From positions 60,583,980 to 60,647,979 of the forward strand of contig NC_068575.1 of the NCBI RefSeq assembly GCF_025698545.1: a stretch of DNA of 64,000 nt, given 5' to 3'. Position numbers and translations under genes: made by a program. Position 1 is the first letter of the stretch. Every line of letters begins with the position of its first letter. Shown piece after piece: positions 45,359 through 56,532 of this stretch. This stretch comes from Gossypium raimondii. Taxonomy: Eukaryota > Streptophyta > Magnoliopsida > Malvales > Malvaceae. The notes beneath the pieces were generated by a model. That model ran no database searches. It saw only the letters and a program-made list of their open reading frames with translations, and had not been told where the DNA came from.

Positions 45359-45825
45359 TAGAGGTGCTATGGGCCGGGCGGCCCGGTCCGGCCCGACGGT
45401 CCGCCCGAAATATGGGAGGGTTTGGGTAAAAATATAGGCCCGAAATATGGGCTTGGGCAAAAAAACGAGGCCCGATTAAAAAACGGGCCGGGCCTCGGGC
45501 ACAACTTTTTTGGCCCGGCCCGAATATAATAAGTATTTTTATTATTTATTATTTTTTTTAATTTTAAAATACTTTTTTTAAATTTTTTAAATTTTAAAAT
45601 TTTTTTAAAATACTTTTTTAATTTTTTTTAATTTTAAAATATTTTTAAAATACTTTTTTTATTTTTGTTTTAATTTTTAAAATAAATTTTTGGTATTTAT
45701 TTAAAAAACGGGCCGGGCCCGAGCTTATGATTTTTTTCCGGGCCGGGCCTGGGCAAAATTCTATGCCCATATTTCGGGCCTGGCCGAATTTTTTATGGGC
45801 CCGACCCGGCCCATGAGCACCTCTA
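45359..45825 (-). mobile_element. Non-autonomous hAT element, GC-rich ends (copy 2)
   Basis: 467 bp, ends TAGAGGTGCTATGGGCC and, reversed, TAGAGGTGCTCATGGGCC. 8-bp target repeats GTTGGTAG (45351-45358) and GTTAGTAG (45826-45833) differ at one base. Inverted relative to copy 1, with an expanded AT-rich centre. Confidence 0.85.
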
Positions 45826-46116
45826 GTTAGTAGTCTTGAAGGGTCTTACAAGTTATATCTCTATTAATTAATACGTACATTTTTCATGAATCCTTCAAGG
45901 TTCTTGGTCTATGTAGGAAATAAAATTTTACCGAAAATAATACAACCATTCTTAAATAGTATGATCAATTGTCTGGCTGACAATGTTTCAAAAACTTCTC
46001 TCGACAGTGTTTTTTTTAACAACGACAATTGAATATCTCCTCTTTTTCAATTAATATCGTCATATATTGAAAATAACATGTGTATTATAATTATCGGTGA
46101 AAATTCCATTTTAAGG

Positions 46117-46330
46117 TCACGGGCGAAGCCAAGAAAAAAATTTAAGGGAATCAAAATTAAATTTTAATTTTTAAAGGTCTATATCTTTATAATTTTTAAA
46201 GAATTAAATTAAATTTTTGTAGAAGAGTATCTTTACTAATTTAAAATTTTAAATTTTTTAAAAGGTCTAAATAGACAATTTTCTATTTTAAGGAGGCGAG
46301 GTTAGGTGCTGTCAGCCCCTAGGCCACTGC
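46117..46330 (+). repeat. Dispersed AT-rich repeat family (copy 1)
   Basis: Shares with 47625-47845, 60235-60425 and 62305-62495 the order: GCCGAAATTAAATT-like start, TTTATAATTTTTAAA, TTAGGAGGG.AAAGTGC.ATTTTAC, TTTAAAATTTTAAA, CATTTTAGGAGGG, GTCAGCCCCTA. Ends are not sharply inverted; class unassigned. Confidence 0.5.
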
Positions 46331-46739
46331 TTAAGCTTGATTAAAAATCCAAATTAATGTCTACTGTTGGTAATTAATGGCCAAAAAAGAAGTTGGTAAC
46401 TATCATTATAATTCAATTGTGTAACACAGAGAAAAAGAAATCACCGTTTACTATCCACTTGAAGTCTTATACTTAATGCATTTGTTTTTTCATTGAATTA
46501 AAAAGAAAACAATGCTTTTCTAAACTAATTAATATTTTTTTAAAAGAATAATTATTTAATACGCGATTGAAATTTTTAAAATATAAACATAATAACTGTG
46601 AGAAAATTTCAGCCCATTTATTTATGTACCAAATAATAAAAATAATTAATGTTATTAGTAATACTTTTTATAGAAAACCTAGGTATAGGTGGTTTTTTTT
46701 ATAAGATGACAGACTTAAGCGATTACATTAGATAAAACC

Positions 46740-47100
46740 ATAATTAAGAGGAAATAAACATGTTGTGATCTCTTCCCAACAAGTTCATGACCGAAGTCGG
46801 TGGGGATCTAAATAAACGTAGCACATTTAGTCATGTGACCAACAATACCATTAAGAGTTTTCGGGATATATCGGATACGAATCTCTCATTTCTGACGCAA
46901 AACTTGATGTAAGAGCCGCAGTTCCACTAAACTACCACTAGCTCCTCTAACAGAAGCAATTCAACCAACAAAGCATTATCATACTCAACTTCAACTTTCC
47001 AAAACCCTTTATCCTAAGCTAAGAATAATCCTTCCAACATCGCTCTTGTTTCAACTTTAAAGACTAACTCGTTATCGAAACTCATATATGTATTCAGTCG
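46740..47100 (-). mobile_element. LINE 3' end: RNase H-like domain remnant
   Basis: The minus strand reads ELVFKVETRAMLEGLFLA, a stop where Trp is usual, then DKGFWKVEVEYDNALLVELL. After a shift it reads VELRLLHQVLRQKWEIRIRY and IPRTLNGIVGHMTKCAT. This is the order of the RNase H-like domain at the C-terminus of plant LINE ORF2 (acidic E and D positions, then the His/Asn-rich end). At least one stop and one frame shift are visible and the reverse transcriptase part is absent, so this is a 5'-truncated, decayed copy. Confidence 0.65.
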
Positions 47101-47624
47101 TTTATCACTTTGAAAAGCACTTGTAATAAAAAGATTAATCAGACGACGAATATCTTAATTGTGACAAAAAAATAAAATAATAATGAATAGAAATTGTGTT
47201 TTTTGTTTTTTTGTTTTTCTTAAAATATCCACAAAAATGAATCCAATGATAAATCTTTTATGTTTCAATTTTTTATTTTTAAATTCTAGTGGTAGGGTAT
47301 CAATCAAATAAATAAATATAAAAGAAGTTTGAAACTTGCTCAATGGGCTTGGGCCCTTCATTGAATATAGTGAAAATGATGGAAAATGGGGCCTAAACTT
47401 TACATTTGATGTTAATCTCTAGAGCATGCATCTTGTTTACAATTCATCATCTTTCATAAACAAACAAAACAATAAATCTCCTTTTCAAATAAAATAATAA
47501 TAATAAATCATTTACTTTATTATAGATAGAGAGAGAAAGAAATAGCTATCTTTAAAAATTAATCTAAATCATTCTTATTTTAATTTTCTTTTGTAATCAC
47601 GTGAATCGAAATCACAGTAAGCGA

Positions 47625-47845
47625 GAAAATACTTTTAGGGGCCGAAATTAAATTGTAATTTTTAATAACTTATATTTTTATAATTTTTAAAATACTAAAT
47701 CAATTTTTTTCTATTTTTAAGGAGGGCAAAGTGCAATTTTACATTTACTAGTTTAAAATTTTAAAATTTTTAAAGGGTAAATGGATAATTTTTCATTTTA
47801 GGAGGGCGAAGCCCTTGCCAGTCCCTCTAGATGCGCCACTATCTA
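47625..47845 (+). repeat. Dispersed AT-rich repeat family (copy 2)
   Basis: Same family as 46117-46330; contains AAGGAGGGCAAAGTGCAATT and CATTTTAGGAGGGCGAAGCC. Confidence 0.5.
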
Positions 47846-47916
47846 AAATTAGAATTTTTTATATTCATCTATGAATATGATTTTTAGCTCTCTCTTTTTT
47901 TAAGATAAAAATATTA

Positions 47917-48755
47917 TGGAGGTTCTTGTATTAAAAGTTAAATTACATTTTATTTTCTCTAGTTAAAAAATTGTCAAATTAGTCATTGTACCTTAAATTG
48001 ATGTTAAAATTTTCATCCATTTGTGTTGTTAAAAACTGATGTGGTTGTGTAGCTAATAGAATAACCAAACAATGACATGTGCCTTGCCACATGTACCTCG
48101 TGCTAACATACAAGTAGGGGTGTCGGTTAACCGACCCGAAATAACATTAACCGAATTAACCGACCTTTCAAAATCTTTAACCGTTAACCGAACCGAATTT
48201 TTTTTCAAAAAAATTAACCGAACCGAAATTTTTGGTTAATTGATCGATTAACCAATTAACGAAAATTATATGTTTTTATTTTTGGTTAAAATTAACGAAT
48301 TACCGAATTACCGAATTAACCAAATTAACCAAATTGAATCACTATATAATTAAATTATTTTTAGACTTTTAGACTTTAGTTTTGGTCTTAGTTTTAATAT
48401 TTTATTTTTATTTATTAAATTATTTGTAATTTAATTTTATGATTGGGTTGGGTTGGGTAATTGGGTTGGGTTGAATACTTGGGTTTAGATTGAGTTTAGG
48501 TGAATAGTGGGTCTATTTATATATTATAATTTTATTTATTAATTTTTTGTTAACGAAAAATTGATTAACCGACGGTTTCGAACGAATTAACCTTTAACCG
48601 AAAAATCAAAAAATAATTAACCGACCCCCGACCGAAAAAATTCAGTTAACCGACCGATTAACCGAATTCGGTCGGTTAAACGAACTTTTTCGGTTTTATC
48701 CGAATTTTGCACACCCCTACATACAAGGACTGATTTTTAACAGTAGAAATAGATG
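47917..48755. mobile_element. MITE of the 31-354 family, split by a hAT element
   Basis: Left part 47917-48114 (GGAGGTTCTTGTATTAAAAG, AATAGAATAACCAAACAATG, CTCGTGCTAACATACAAG) and right part from 48720 (CATACAAGGACTGATTTTTA, CAGTAGAAATAGATG) match the 31-354 element in order. The right end is lost after about 48755. Confidence 0.65.
48115..48719. mobile_element. Non-autonomous hAT element with TAGGGGTG ends
   Basis: 605 bp, ends TAGGGGTG and CACCCCTA, perfect 8-bp target duplication CATACAAG (48107-48114, 48720-48727). The subterminal parts are built of GGTTAACCGAACCGA-like repeats. No transposase. A different family from the GGGCCGGGC elements. It lies inside the MITE at 47917-48755. Confidence 0.9.
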
Positions 48756-49113
48756 TAATTCCCAACTGAATTTTTTCTCTCATCCATCCTTCTATTTTTT
48801 AGATTACTTTCTTGGAACATATAATAAACAATAAGAGAGATCTTACCGACATATATTGTCAAGGCAGTGAGGATTCATTGTTATAACACGGATTTGCCCT
48901 CTCTTGGAGGCTTCTCCATTTCTATCCTGGACCAATTAATTTATTTATTTTCTTTTATTTTCCTTCAAATGTTCACATATAAATTATAACATTAAGTGCA
49001 ATAAAATAATATTAAAAAAATCTCAAAATACTTTTTTTAAATTTGTTGAGGAATATTTTCTCGTATTGTATTGATGGAAATATAGGGGTATTTATACACA
49101 TTCCTATTGCTAC

Positions 49114-52100
49114 TGTCGAAACCATTTTTTAAGTTTTGAAAAATAGGGATCGATTTTTGAAAATAAAATGGGAGTCGCCACCGATCTTTTATTAAGGTGC
49201 GATCGGCTCACCTTAAAAAATGGTTTTGGTCTACGAATTTTGAGAAAATAGGTTCGGGAGTCGGTTACGCACGAGGAAGGGTTAGCATCCTCGTAACGCC
49301 CAAAATTGATACCGAATCGATTATTTGATGTCTTAGTGTCGAGAATTTAAAATTTTAAGTACGATTCTTTCTCTTCATTTATTAATTTTACAAAAGATGC
49401 TTGGATAAATCGAGGTGAATACTAAAGACCATCTCATCTCAGAGTAATAAAACGTCATATCCAATACATTAGGATACGACATTTTTAGTTCTCAAGAACG
49501 AGCTTGTCTTTTGATTTCCAAAATTCTTGAGGTTGAAAAGGGATGTTCAATTGCTTGAAGTCAGATGAATTGAAACCCAATACGTTAGGGCACAATTTCT
49601 CAAAATTCCTAGAATTGAACACGACCCTTATTTTTAAAATCTTCATTTCGAGAAAATGACATATCGCATCCAATACATTAGGATACGTCGTATCAAATTC
49701 CCGAGAACGAGTTTTTGTTTGGATTGAAGCATATCCACGATTATTTAGATTCAACAAGGAGGATTGGAACCCAATACGTTAGGGCTCAATCCTTTCGAAA
49801 CTCCTAAATGTCGAGTATTGCGTTATTTTGGAAACTTTTAAAAAAAGGGTTTTAATGCTTTAATGAAACTAAATATTTTAGATTAAAACGATGGGATGTT
49901 AATATACAACACGAAACTATAATTAATGAGCCTAAGTATATACCAAGTAATCATCAATAAACAACAAACAATAACAAATAACATAATACATATGCGGGCA
50001 ATAATATCCAACACACACCATACGAACACAAATATCAACATTCAACAACTAAATGAGTTAATCATCGATTTTGGAACAAGAGCAAAGCGAAACAACATAA
50101 ATAAAATACAACAAGTTTTCAAATAAAAAAATGAACAATGAAATGCATCAAAAGGTTCAAATAACTACTATGTGAAATAATAATATACAAGTAAATTTTC
50201 AAATAAGTATTTCATAAAATAAAAACTCAAAATATATACATATGCTAGTTTAAATAGGTGATACATACAAAACACAAAGAAAAACTTTGTAACAGTATAT
50301 GCTAAATTTAGATAATAGTAATTTAAAATAATAATATATACATAGTAATGATATATAAGGGTTAAATAAATAAAATAAAATAGCAAATTTAAAAGAAATA
50401 AGGCTTTTATACATAAGAAAATATCATTTGAAATTAATAATACATCATTATATACTAGAGCTGTCCATGGACCGGGCCGGGCCCAGAAAAAATTTTCGTC
50501 CCGACTCTTAGGCAGGCCCGGCCCAAATATGGGCTCGAAATTTTGCCCAGCCCACCGGAAAAAGAGTAAGCTGAGCAGGCCCGCCCGCCCGATTTTTAAT
50601 AAACACAAAAAATTTTAAAAATAAAAACTAAAATAAAATATTTTAAAGTATTTTAAAATAAAAAATAAAAAATATATATTTATTATATTCGGTAAGGCGG
50701 ACCGGCCAAAAAGTTTAGCCCGAGCCCGGCCCATTTTTTTAAGCGGGCCTCATTTTTTTGCCCAAGTCCATATTTAGGGCCTATATTTTTACCCGAACCC
50801 TCCCATATTTCGGGCGGGCCGTCGGGCCGGGCCGGGCCGCCCGACCCATGGACAGGTCTATTATATACACATGTACATAAACTACTAAAAATATTATACA
50901 CGCGTATATATAAAACTATAAAGCATTATTATTAAGAATTTTAAAGTTTATTATATGTATATGCATTCACGAATGAAAACAAACAAAAGGTATGCATAAA
51001 TCATATTAAGATGATATCCAAAACATATAAGATTTATATCATTAAGTAATGAATTTATGGAAGAAAAAAAATAAATATTAAGATGCATTAATAGGGATTA
51101 TATTAGAAATAAAACAGAATTGAAAGGAAAATGTCGAAAATAGGATAACATGGCGGGTCAAAGCGTGACGTGCGGATAACATGGGGACCAAATGGGAAAT
51201 ATTTCCCATACCCCCAAAACGCAACGTCTTTGCGTGGACCGAAACGATGCCATATCAGAATGCAAGGCCAAAATTAAAAAATAAAAGGGACCGATATAGA
51301 AACGTGCAAGGGCAGAAAGGCCCTTTTGCGTAATATATCCAAATGCTGGAAGACACGCGGATCCTCCCTGGATTGGGTCACTGCGCGTATCGGAGGCTTC
51401 CGAACGGTGTCGCTTCTTTCCAACGCACATAAACCCCCATTAACCTGACCAGCAAACCATTCTTTCCGTTTTTCAAAACAAATGTTTAAAAAAACAAAAG
51501 AAAAATAAAGGAAAAAAATTATAAACCCTAGGCCCCTCTCATGCGCTGCTCGACGGTTCATCGCCCCCTTTCGGAGGCTCTCCGAACCTTGCTCCCGAAC
51601 TCCGATGACAACGGAGAAAGAGCAAGAGGTCCGGCGGCGAGGTAAGTCTTTTCCTTTTTGTTGCCTTAAAAAAATATCCATGGATGTAGAAGATGAAAAA
51701 AAAAACCTCGAAGGCAGAAAGAAAAAAGGAATCACCTTTTTGGTGTGTTTATTGTATTCTGGTTGCGTGGGTATTACAACATATATTGGTCCTTTTATAT
51801 CATCTATTTACAAAAAAAAAATGAAAATGAAAAAATAAAGATGAAATCAAAACAAATCGCCCCCCTCTCTGCTCTCTTTCCCCTTTTTTCCCCCTTTTTA
51901 TGCCGTTGTCTGCCTTCTGCTTGTTTGTGCGTCTCTTGCAGGTACGGAGAGCAAGGGTGCGGACGTGGAGGTACGGAGGAGATGGCGCATGCGCGAGGGT
52001 CGAGGCTTGGCACGTGCGGGAAAGCGAGGAGACGTCTGCTGCGGCGCCAGAGAAACCCTAGAAGCTTCTGGGTTGCTCCACTGATTCGGGCTGAGCTTAG

Positions 52101-52296
52101 AAGATCCGGGCCTAGGGTCTGTTGGGTCTAGTATTTTTTGGGGGGCTTTGGGTATTTTGAAATTGGGCCTATTGTATTAGGTTAGGTGTTATTAGGCTGT
52201 TTTTTTTAATTATTTCTTTGGACTTTTGACTATTATTCTATTTTATTTAGTTTATATATGTGATGTATATGGGCCGGGCATAAATTGGGTATTACA
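49114..52296 (+). mobile_element. 3.2-kb LTR (solo), probable Ty3/gypsy, nested in another LTR
   Basis: Starts TGTCGAAACCATTTTT and ends GGGTATTACA, with a perfect 5-bp target duplication GCTAC (49109-49113, 52297-52301). It carries the string GGGAGTCGCCACCGATC and the CGGTTACGCACGAGGAAGGG motif, which I recall from long LTRs of plant Ty3/gypsy (Tat/Ogre-like) elements. No second copy of the start was found inside, so it looks like one long LTR. GC-rich frames at 51150-52130 are part of it, not genes. Fossil; family assignment tentative. Confidence 0.7.
50456..50860 (+). mobile_element. Non-autonomous hAT element, GC-rich ends (copy 3), nested in LTR
   Basis: 405 bp, ends TAGAGCTGTCCATGGACCG and, reversed, TAGACCTGTCCATGGG. 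Perfect 8-bp target duplication TTATATAC (50448-50455, 50861-50868). Same orientation as copy 1. It is the innermost layer of the nest. Confidence 0.9.
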
Positions 52297-52819
52297 GCTA
52301 CTATTATAGCTCATAGTAGGGCCCACTGTTTTGCATTGGCCATTGCGCCGAGCGCACTGACATTATTTGTCCCTTGTACTGACATTCTCCGGTCATCCTT
52401 TGGCTTATTGGACGATTGCTTACGGAGCACGCGATCCTTTCTGACCCTAGGACTGACTCTCCTAGCGAACCTCGCACCTCCCAGCCACGAGCAGGGGTCT
52501 TCTTTGCAGACATGGCTCGCGACCTCGTCCTTGCGTGGTTTACGTGAGCTCTCCTCTTGCGACCTCATTATCGCGAGGCTTATGCGAGCTCTCCCGCGGG
52601 CTTCCCACGCGAGCTATCTCTGCGAGCATCTTGCACTCCCGCGATGTTCTTATTTGACTATGCCTATAGGCGAACATTCTTCTCTCGGGTCGGGTTCATC
52701 CGGGTCGGCGACCCAGATCCTATCGGTCACTTGGACTATTGGTTCCCAAATCCGAACAAAATTATACTGTTATAAAAAAATTATATTTGATGTAGTGTTA
52801 CTGTAAAAATTTAGTTAGA

Positions 52820-53310
52820 TATGTTTTTGGTAAAAAAATTGTTCAGTCCTTTTCAATTTCGATATTGAGTAAATTTGTCTCTTTTTAAAAAATTAGATCA
52901 ATGTAACCTCTAACAATTTCGAACGTGAGCAATTAAGAATAATTAATCGTAACATTAATGTTTTTCGTCATTTGTACGTGTTTTTTATTTTGTAATAATA
53001 AATTTAGCTCTCAACGTTTACATATTTTGTCAATTTAGTTTTAAGTTAATAAATTTAGCTAGCAACATTTACACATTCTATCAATTTAATCCCAAATTAA
53101 CAAATTTAACCTAATATTTACACATCCTATCAACATTAACGCAAAATGTATAAACATCAAAGGCTAAACTTGTTATTATACCAAATATATATATGTATAA
53201 TTGACAAAAATTAACATCATAATTAATTATCTTTAATTGTTTATTTTTGAAATGATCGAAATTAAATCGTTCCAAAAAAGGATTAATTTACTCAATATCA
53301 AAATTTTTAA
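52820..53310. repeat. MITE-like inverted-repeat element (copy of the 2225-2650 family)
   Basis: Left TTCGATATTGAGTAAATTTG, right reverse complement TTTGATATTGAGTAAATTAA. Inside, both arms continue to AATAATTAATCGTAACATTA against GATAATTAATTATGATGTTA. The centre has a partly duplicated TAAATTTAGCT / CAACATTTACACAT unit. Confidence 0.6.
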
Positions 53311-56300
53311 AAAATTGATATTTTTAATAAATCACATAGGCTTGATTTATCGGTAATCCGCATTGATAAAATCTAAATGTGCTCAATTGAGACAATGAAG
53401 CACATCACTTAAGTTTAAACTCAAAGTAGTAAAGTGAAATGGATTTGGACACAGATAAATTTGTCTTTTTTGTTGTCTCTCGTATTGTAAGTTGTAACCA
53501 AACAATAAGTACATATTTGAAGTCAATTTAACATTAAAAAAATCACAAAATCAAAACCTTGATAAAGTCGTTTTTCCTCAATCATTCTTAACATATATCG
53601 AATCAAGAAATAGACAAATCCATGACAAATCTTGTTTGTTTCATCAAATAGAATAGGTTTTGAGTATATAATGTATCTAATTCATAATTTTTTAATAATT
53701 TTATTACATGTTACGATCATATTTACTATTTTTACATAATATTTAGAATTATCCATAATTTTTCTCAACACATAAATAGGAGAATAATGCGCTTGATTGC
53801 ACTCGAATCTATACCCTCCTACATTGACAATAATACATTTACTAATTGAATTAAGATTTTGCTTAACAATATTTCTAAACCGCTTTTAAAAAAACATATT
53901 TAGAGTTCAAAAATAATTTTGGATCACTTTTTGGTTTGGAAAAGTTACTCTTTTTTCTAAAAATAATTTATTTAAAATGCTTTTATTTCAAAAATATTTA
54001 TTAAAAATAATACTAAACACATCTAAGATTCAATCGAGATGTAAATATTATTGCATGATTTATTGTAAAATGAAGTAACAATTGGAAGCCATGAATTACA
54101 CACTAAACATGTTGACTCTCTATCATTGGGCATTTATTGGACGGGATGGGCTGATTTCGACACTTACCATGCCACATGTCGATTCACAATAAAAAGAGGT
54201 AAAAATATGAATACACTTGGCCTTCTTTAAATAGGCACTTGTTATAATAATATATTATTATAACAGTTGAATTTCACGTAAAAAATTATTACTTATATTT
54301 TATTAAATGAGAAAATATTTTAATAATAGAAATTGAAGTCATCAATTTAATAAATTATTATATTTATTAATTAAATATTCTACTATAAATTTATAAGTTA
54401 ATTATTAATTTGATCATTTATGATAAATTAATTAATTTAATTAAACTTATTAAAATATAAGATATGCATAAAAATAATAATACATGCACTCGCTATATGT
54501 CTTTTAATTTTATTAATTGATTCTCACTTTTTAATATAATTATCACTTCCATTATTTAATTGAAACTCGTAATATGAATTTTATTGTATGCTTACAACAA
54601 TTATCTCTCCATAACAAATATGGTTATAAGTATACGGTAGCTACATGGTAAAAAAATATGGTATCTAGGGATGAGACGTAGGGCCTTGGTTCCTTTTGCT
54701 AAATGTTACTGTTTCGCTTGTAATCTCTCTTAACATTTATCAATTCAATTTAGTCCTTAATTAAATGAAAATTTTGTATTTTATAATCTCTAAAATTGAA
54801 TACTCAATTTAAATAACTTTATCACAAAATTGTTTAGCTTTTTACTTCCTAATTCTTAAAATTATATTTCAGCCGGACACAAAATTATAGACTTGGTCCC
54901 CGTCAATTATATTACAATATATTTTGAACTCGAAAACATTTTAAAAAAACTTCAAAAAATGGGAAGTAATGAAGCACTCGAAGACAAAGAACATATACGG
55001 CAAATTGGGAATATTTATAAAAAAATCCCTTTAAGATAGTTTATTTTAGGGTCCCATTTGGTAGCATGCTTGCTTGGTAGCCAGCATGCCGTTTATGTCC
55101 TTTTAGTCATTAATAAGCTATAAATTGCTGCGGCATTGGAAGCAAATGTCCACGTTACGTACTCTTGTGAAAATGCCAAGTGTAAAACGGATTGGTGTAG
55201 AACGAATTTCCAGATTTCAATAAATTTTCTTCAATTTTCAATTATTATTATTTGTAAAATAGTAATTGCGCGTTGAAACACGAGGCCGGTTTTATATGGA
55301 AATGGGAAAGATTTGAGGCTCAAATTTCATATTTATTAATTATATTTTTCATACAAAGAAAAAAAGTACATTAATGAATTCTCTCAATTTAAGATGGTGT
55401 GAAGATTGTTGGTTAGTCTATCAAATATAATTATAAATGTATGAAATTATATGCAGGGTCATTATTTTAATAGATCGTTCAATCATACCGAATGACCATT
55501 GAACTAATTTGAGTAGGGTTAGCGGATTCCAACATTGACTCGACCATTTATGATTATGTTTCAAGCTTATAGACTCATTGAATGCCCATTTATTCATCAA
55601 CGTAAAATACAAATAAATATTTTCTCAATTCAAAATAATGTCCATACATTTTAAATATATAATCATATTACCCACTGATTTTTATAATATTTCGAATAAC
55701 GCATAATTTTTTTTACTATAAAAATTTAATAATTATAATTAATTATATCAATACATATAATATATATTCATAACTAATTTACCCCAAGAAAATTGCGAAA
55801 AAATCAAAATCAACAACTAACTAATTTGGAGGCGGTTCATGTCACCTTAAACCATAATCATGCCTTAAGAAAGTGTCAAATCATTCTTTGGAACCACACT
55901 AATATATTTAATATATTTTTTAATATTAATAACAATTCTTTCCAATAAGATCATAATCAAACGTCATTTCTCTACGAAAATCATCAGTGCACCCAATATA
56001 TATATGTCACATATCACTAGTTTGCAATACAAGGGCGACGTCCACGACATGCATCGACGTTAAGCCTAAACGACACTTGTATGGCGGTTCATCATGCAAC
56101 GTGGGAATTATCTGCATTTAATTGCAAAACAGTATGATGTCGTTAAAAGAAAAGGATGGTGATGACAAACATTTATATTAAAAACTGTTCAAACTTTGTC
56201 CTTGAAAATGTATTTAAGAAAAATCGAATAAAAATTAAGTATATAATCCGTGATTGTCGTTGTTTGAGACATACAAAAACTTTATTTGTCATTATCGATA

Positions 56301-56390
56301 TTTTCAAAACTCTTACTAACTTCATGACGGTTGCATAATATTATTTTTTCAATTAACCAAGGAGTGATTAATAAAAATAACAGATTAATA
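53311..56390. other. AT-rich intergenic region, no gene seen
   Basis: No exon or bounded element recognised. Short frames at 55421 and 56156 show no domain. Confidence 0.45.
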
Positions 56391-56399
56391 ACGTCTTTT

Positions 56400-56532
56400 T
56401 AATACGTCTTCGCATTGGCATTATTACTAATGTAGGAGGATGTAGATTCGAGTGTGCTGAAGCATATTATTCTCCGATTTAAGGGTTGAAGAGAGACTAT
56501 GAATAGTTCTAAATATTATGTCAAAAAAAAAG
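56400..56532 (+). mobile_element. tRNA-derived SINE (second copy)
   Basis: B-box-like GGATGTAGATTCGAGTGTG, GCTGAAGCATATTATTCTCC, GATTTAAGGGTTGAAG, then ATATTATGTC and a poly-A tail. Same family as 30250-30395; the A-box region is decayed. Confidence 0.7.

Larger units (their letters stand above)
49044..52758 (-). mobile_element. Solo LTR, host of a second LTR insertion
   Basis: TG...CA bounded: on the plus strand TGTTGAGGAATAT at the left and CCAAATCCGAACA at the right. Perfect 5-bp target duplication AAATT (49039-49043, 52759-52763). Without the nested 3.2-kb insert it is about 527 bp. A TATA-like TATAAATACCCCTAT on the minus strand suggests that orientation. No internal region; fossil of unassigned LTR family. 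Confidence 0.8.

Noticed and set aside
51158-52131. Several open frames of 70-150 residues in a GC-rich stretch
   Set aside because: The stretch lies inside the 3.2-kb LTR defined by TG/CA ends and a GCTAC duplication. No start context, introns or known domain.
52285-52806. 173-residue open frame rich in Ser, Leu and Arg
   Set aside because: It crosses the border between the 3.2-kb LTR and the solo LTR remainder, so it cannot be an ancestral gene.
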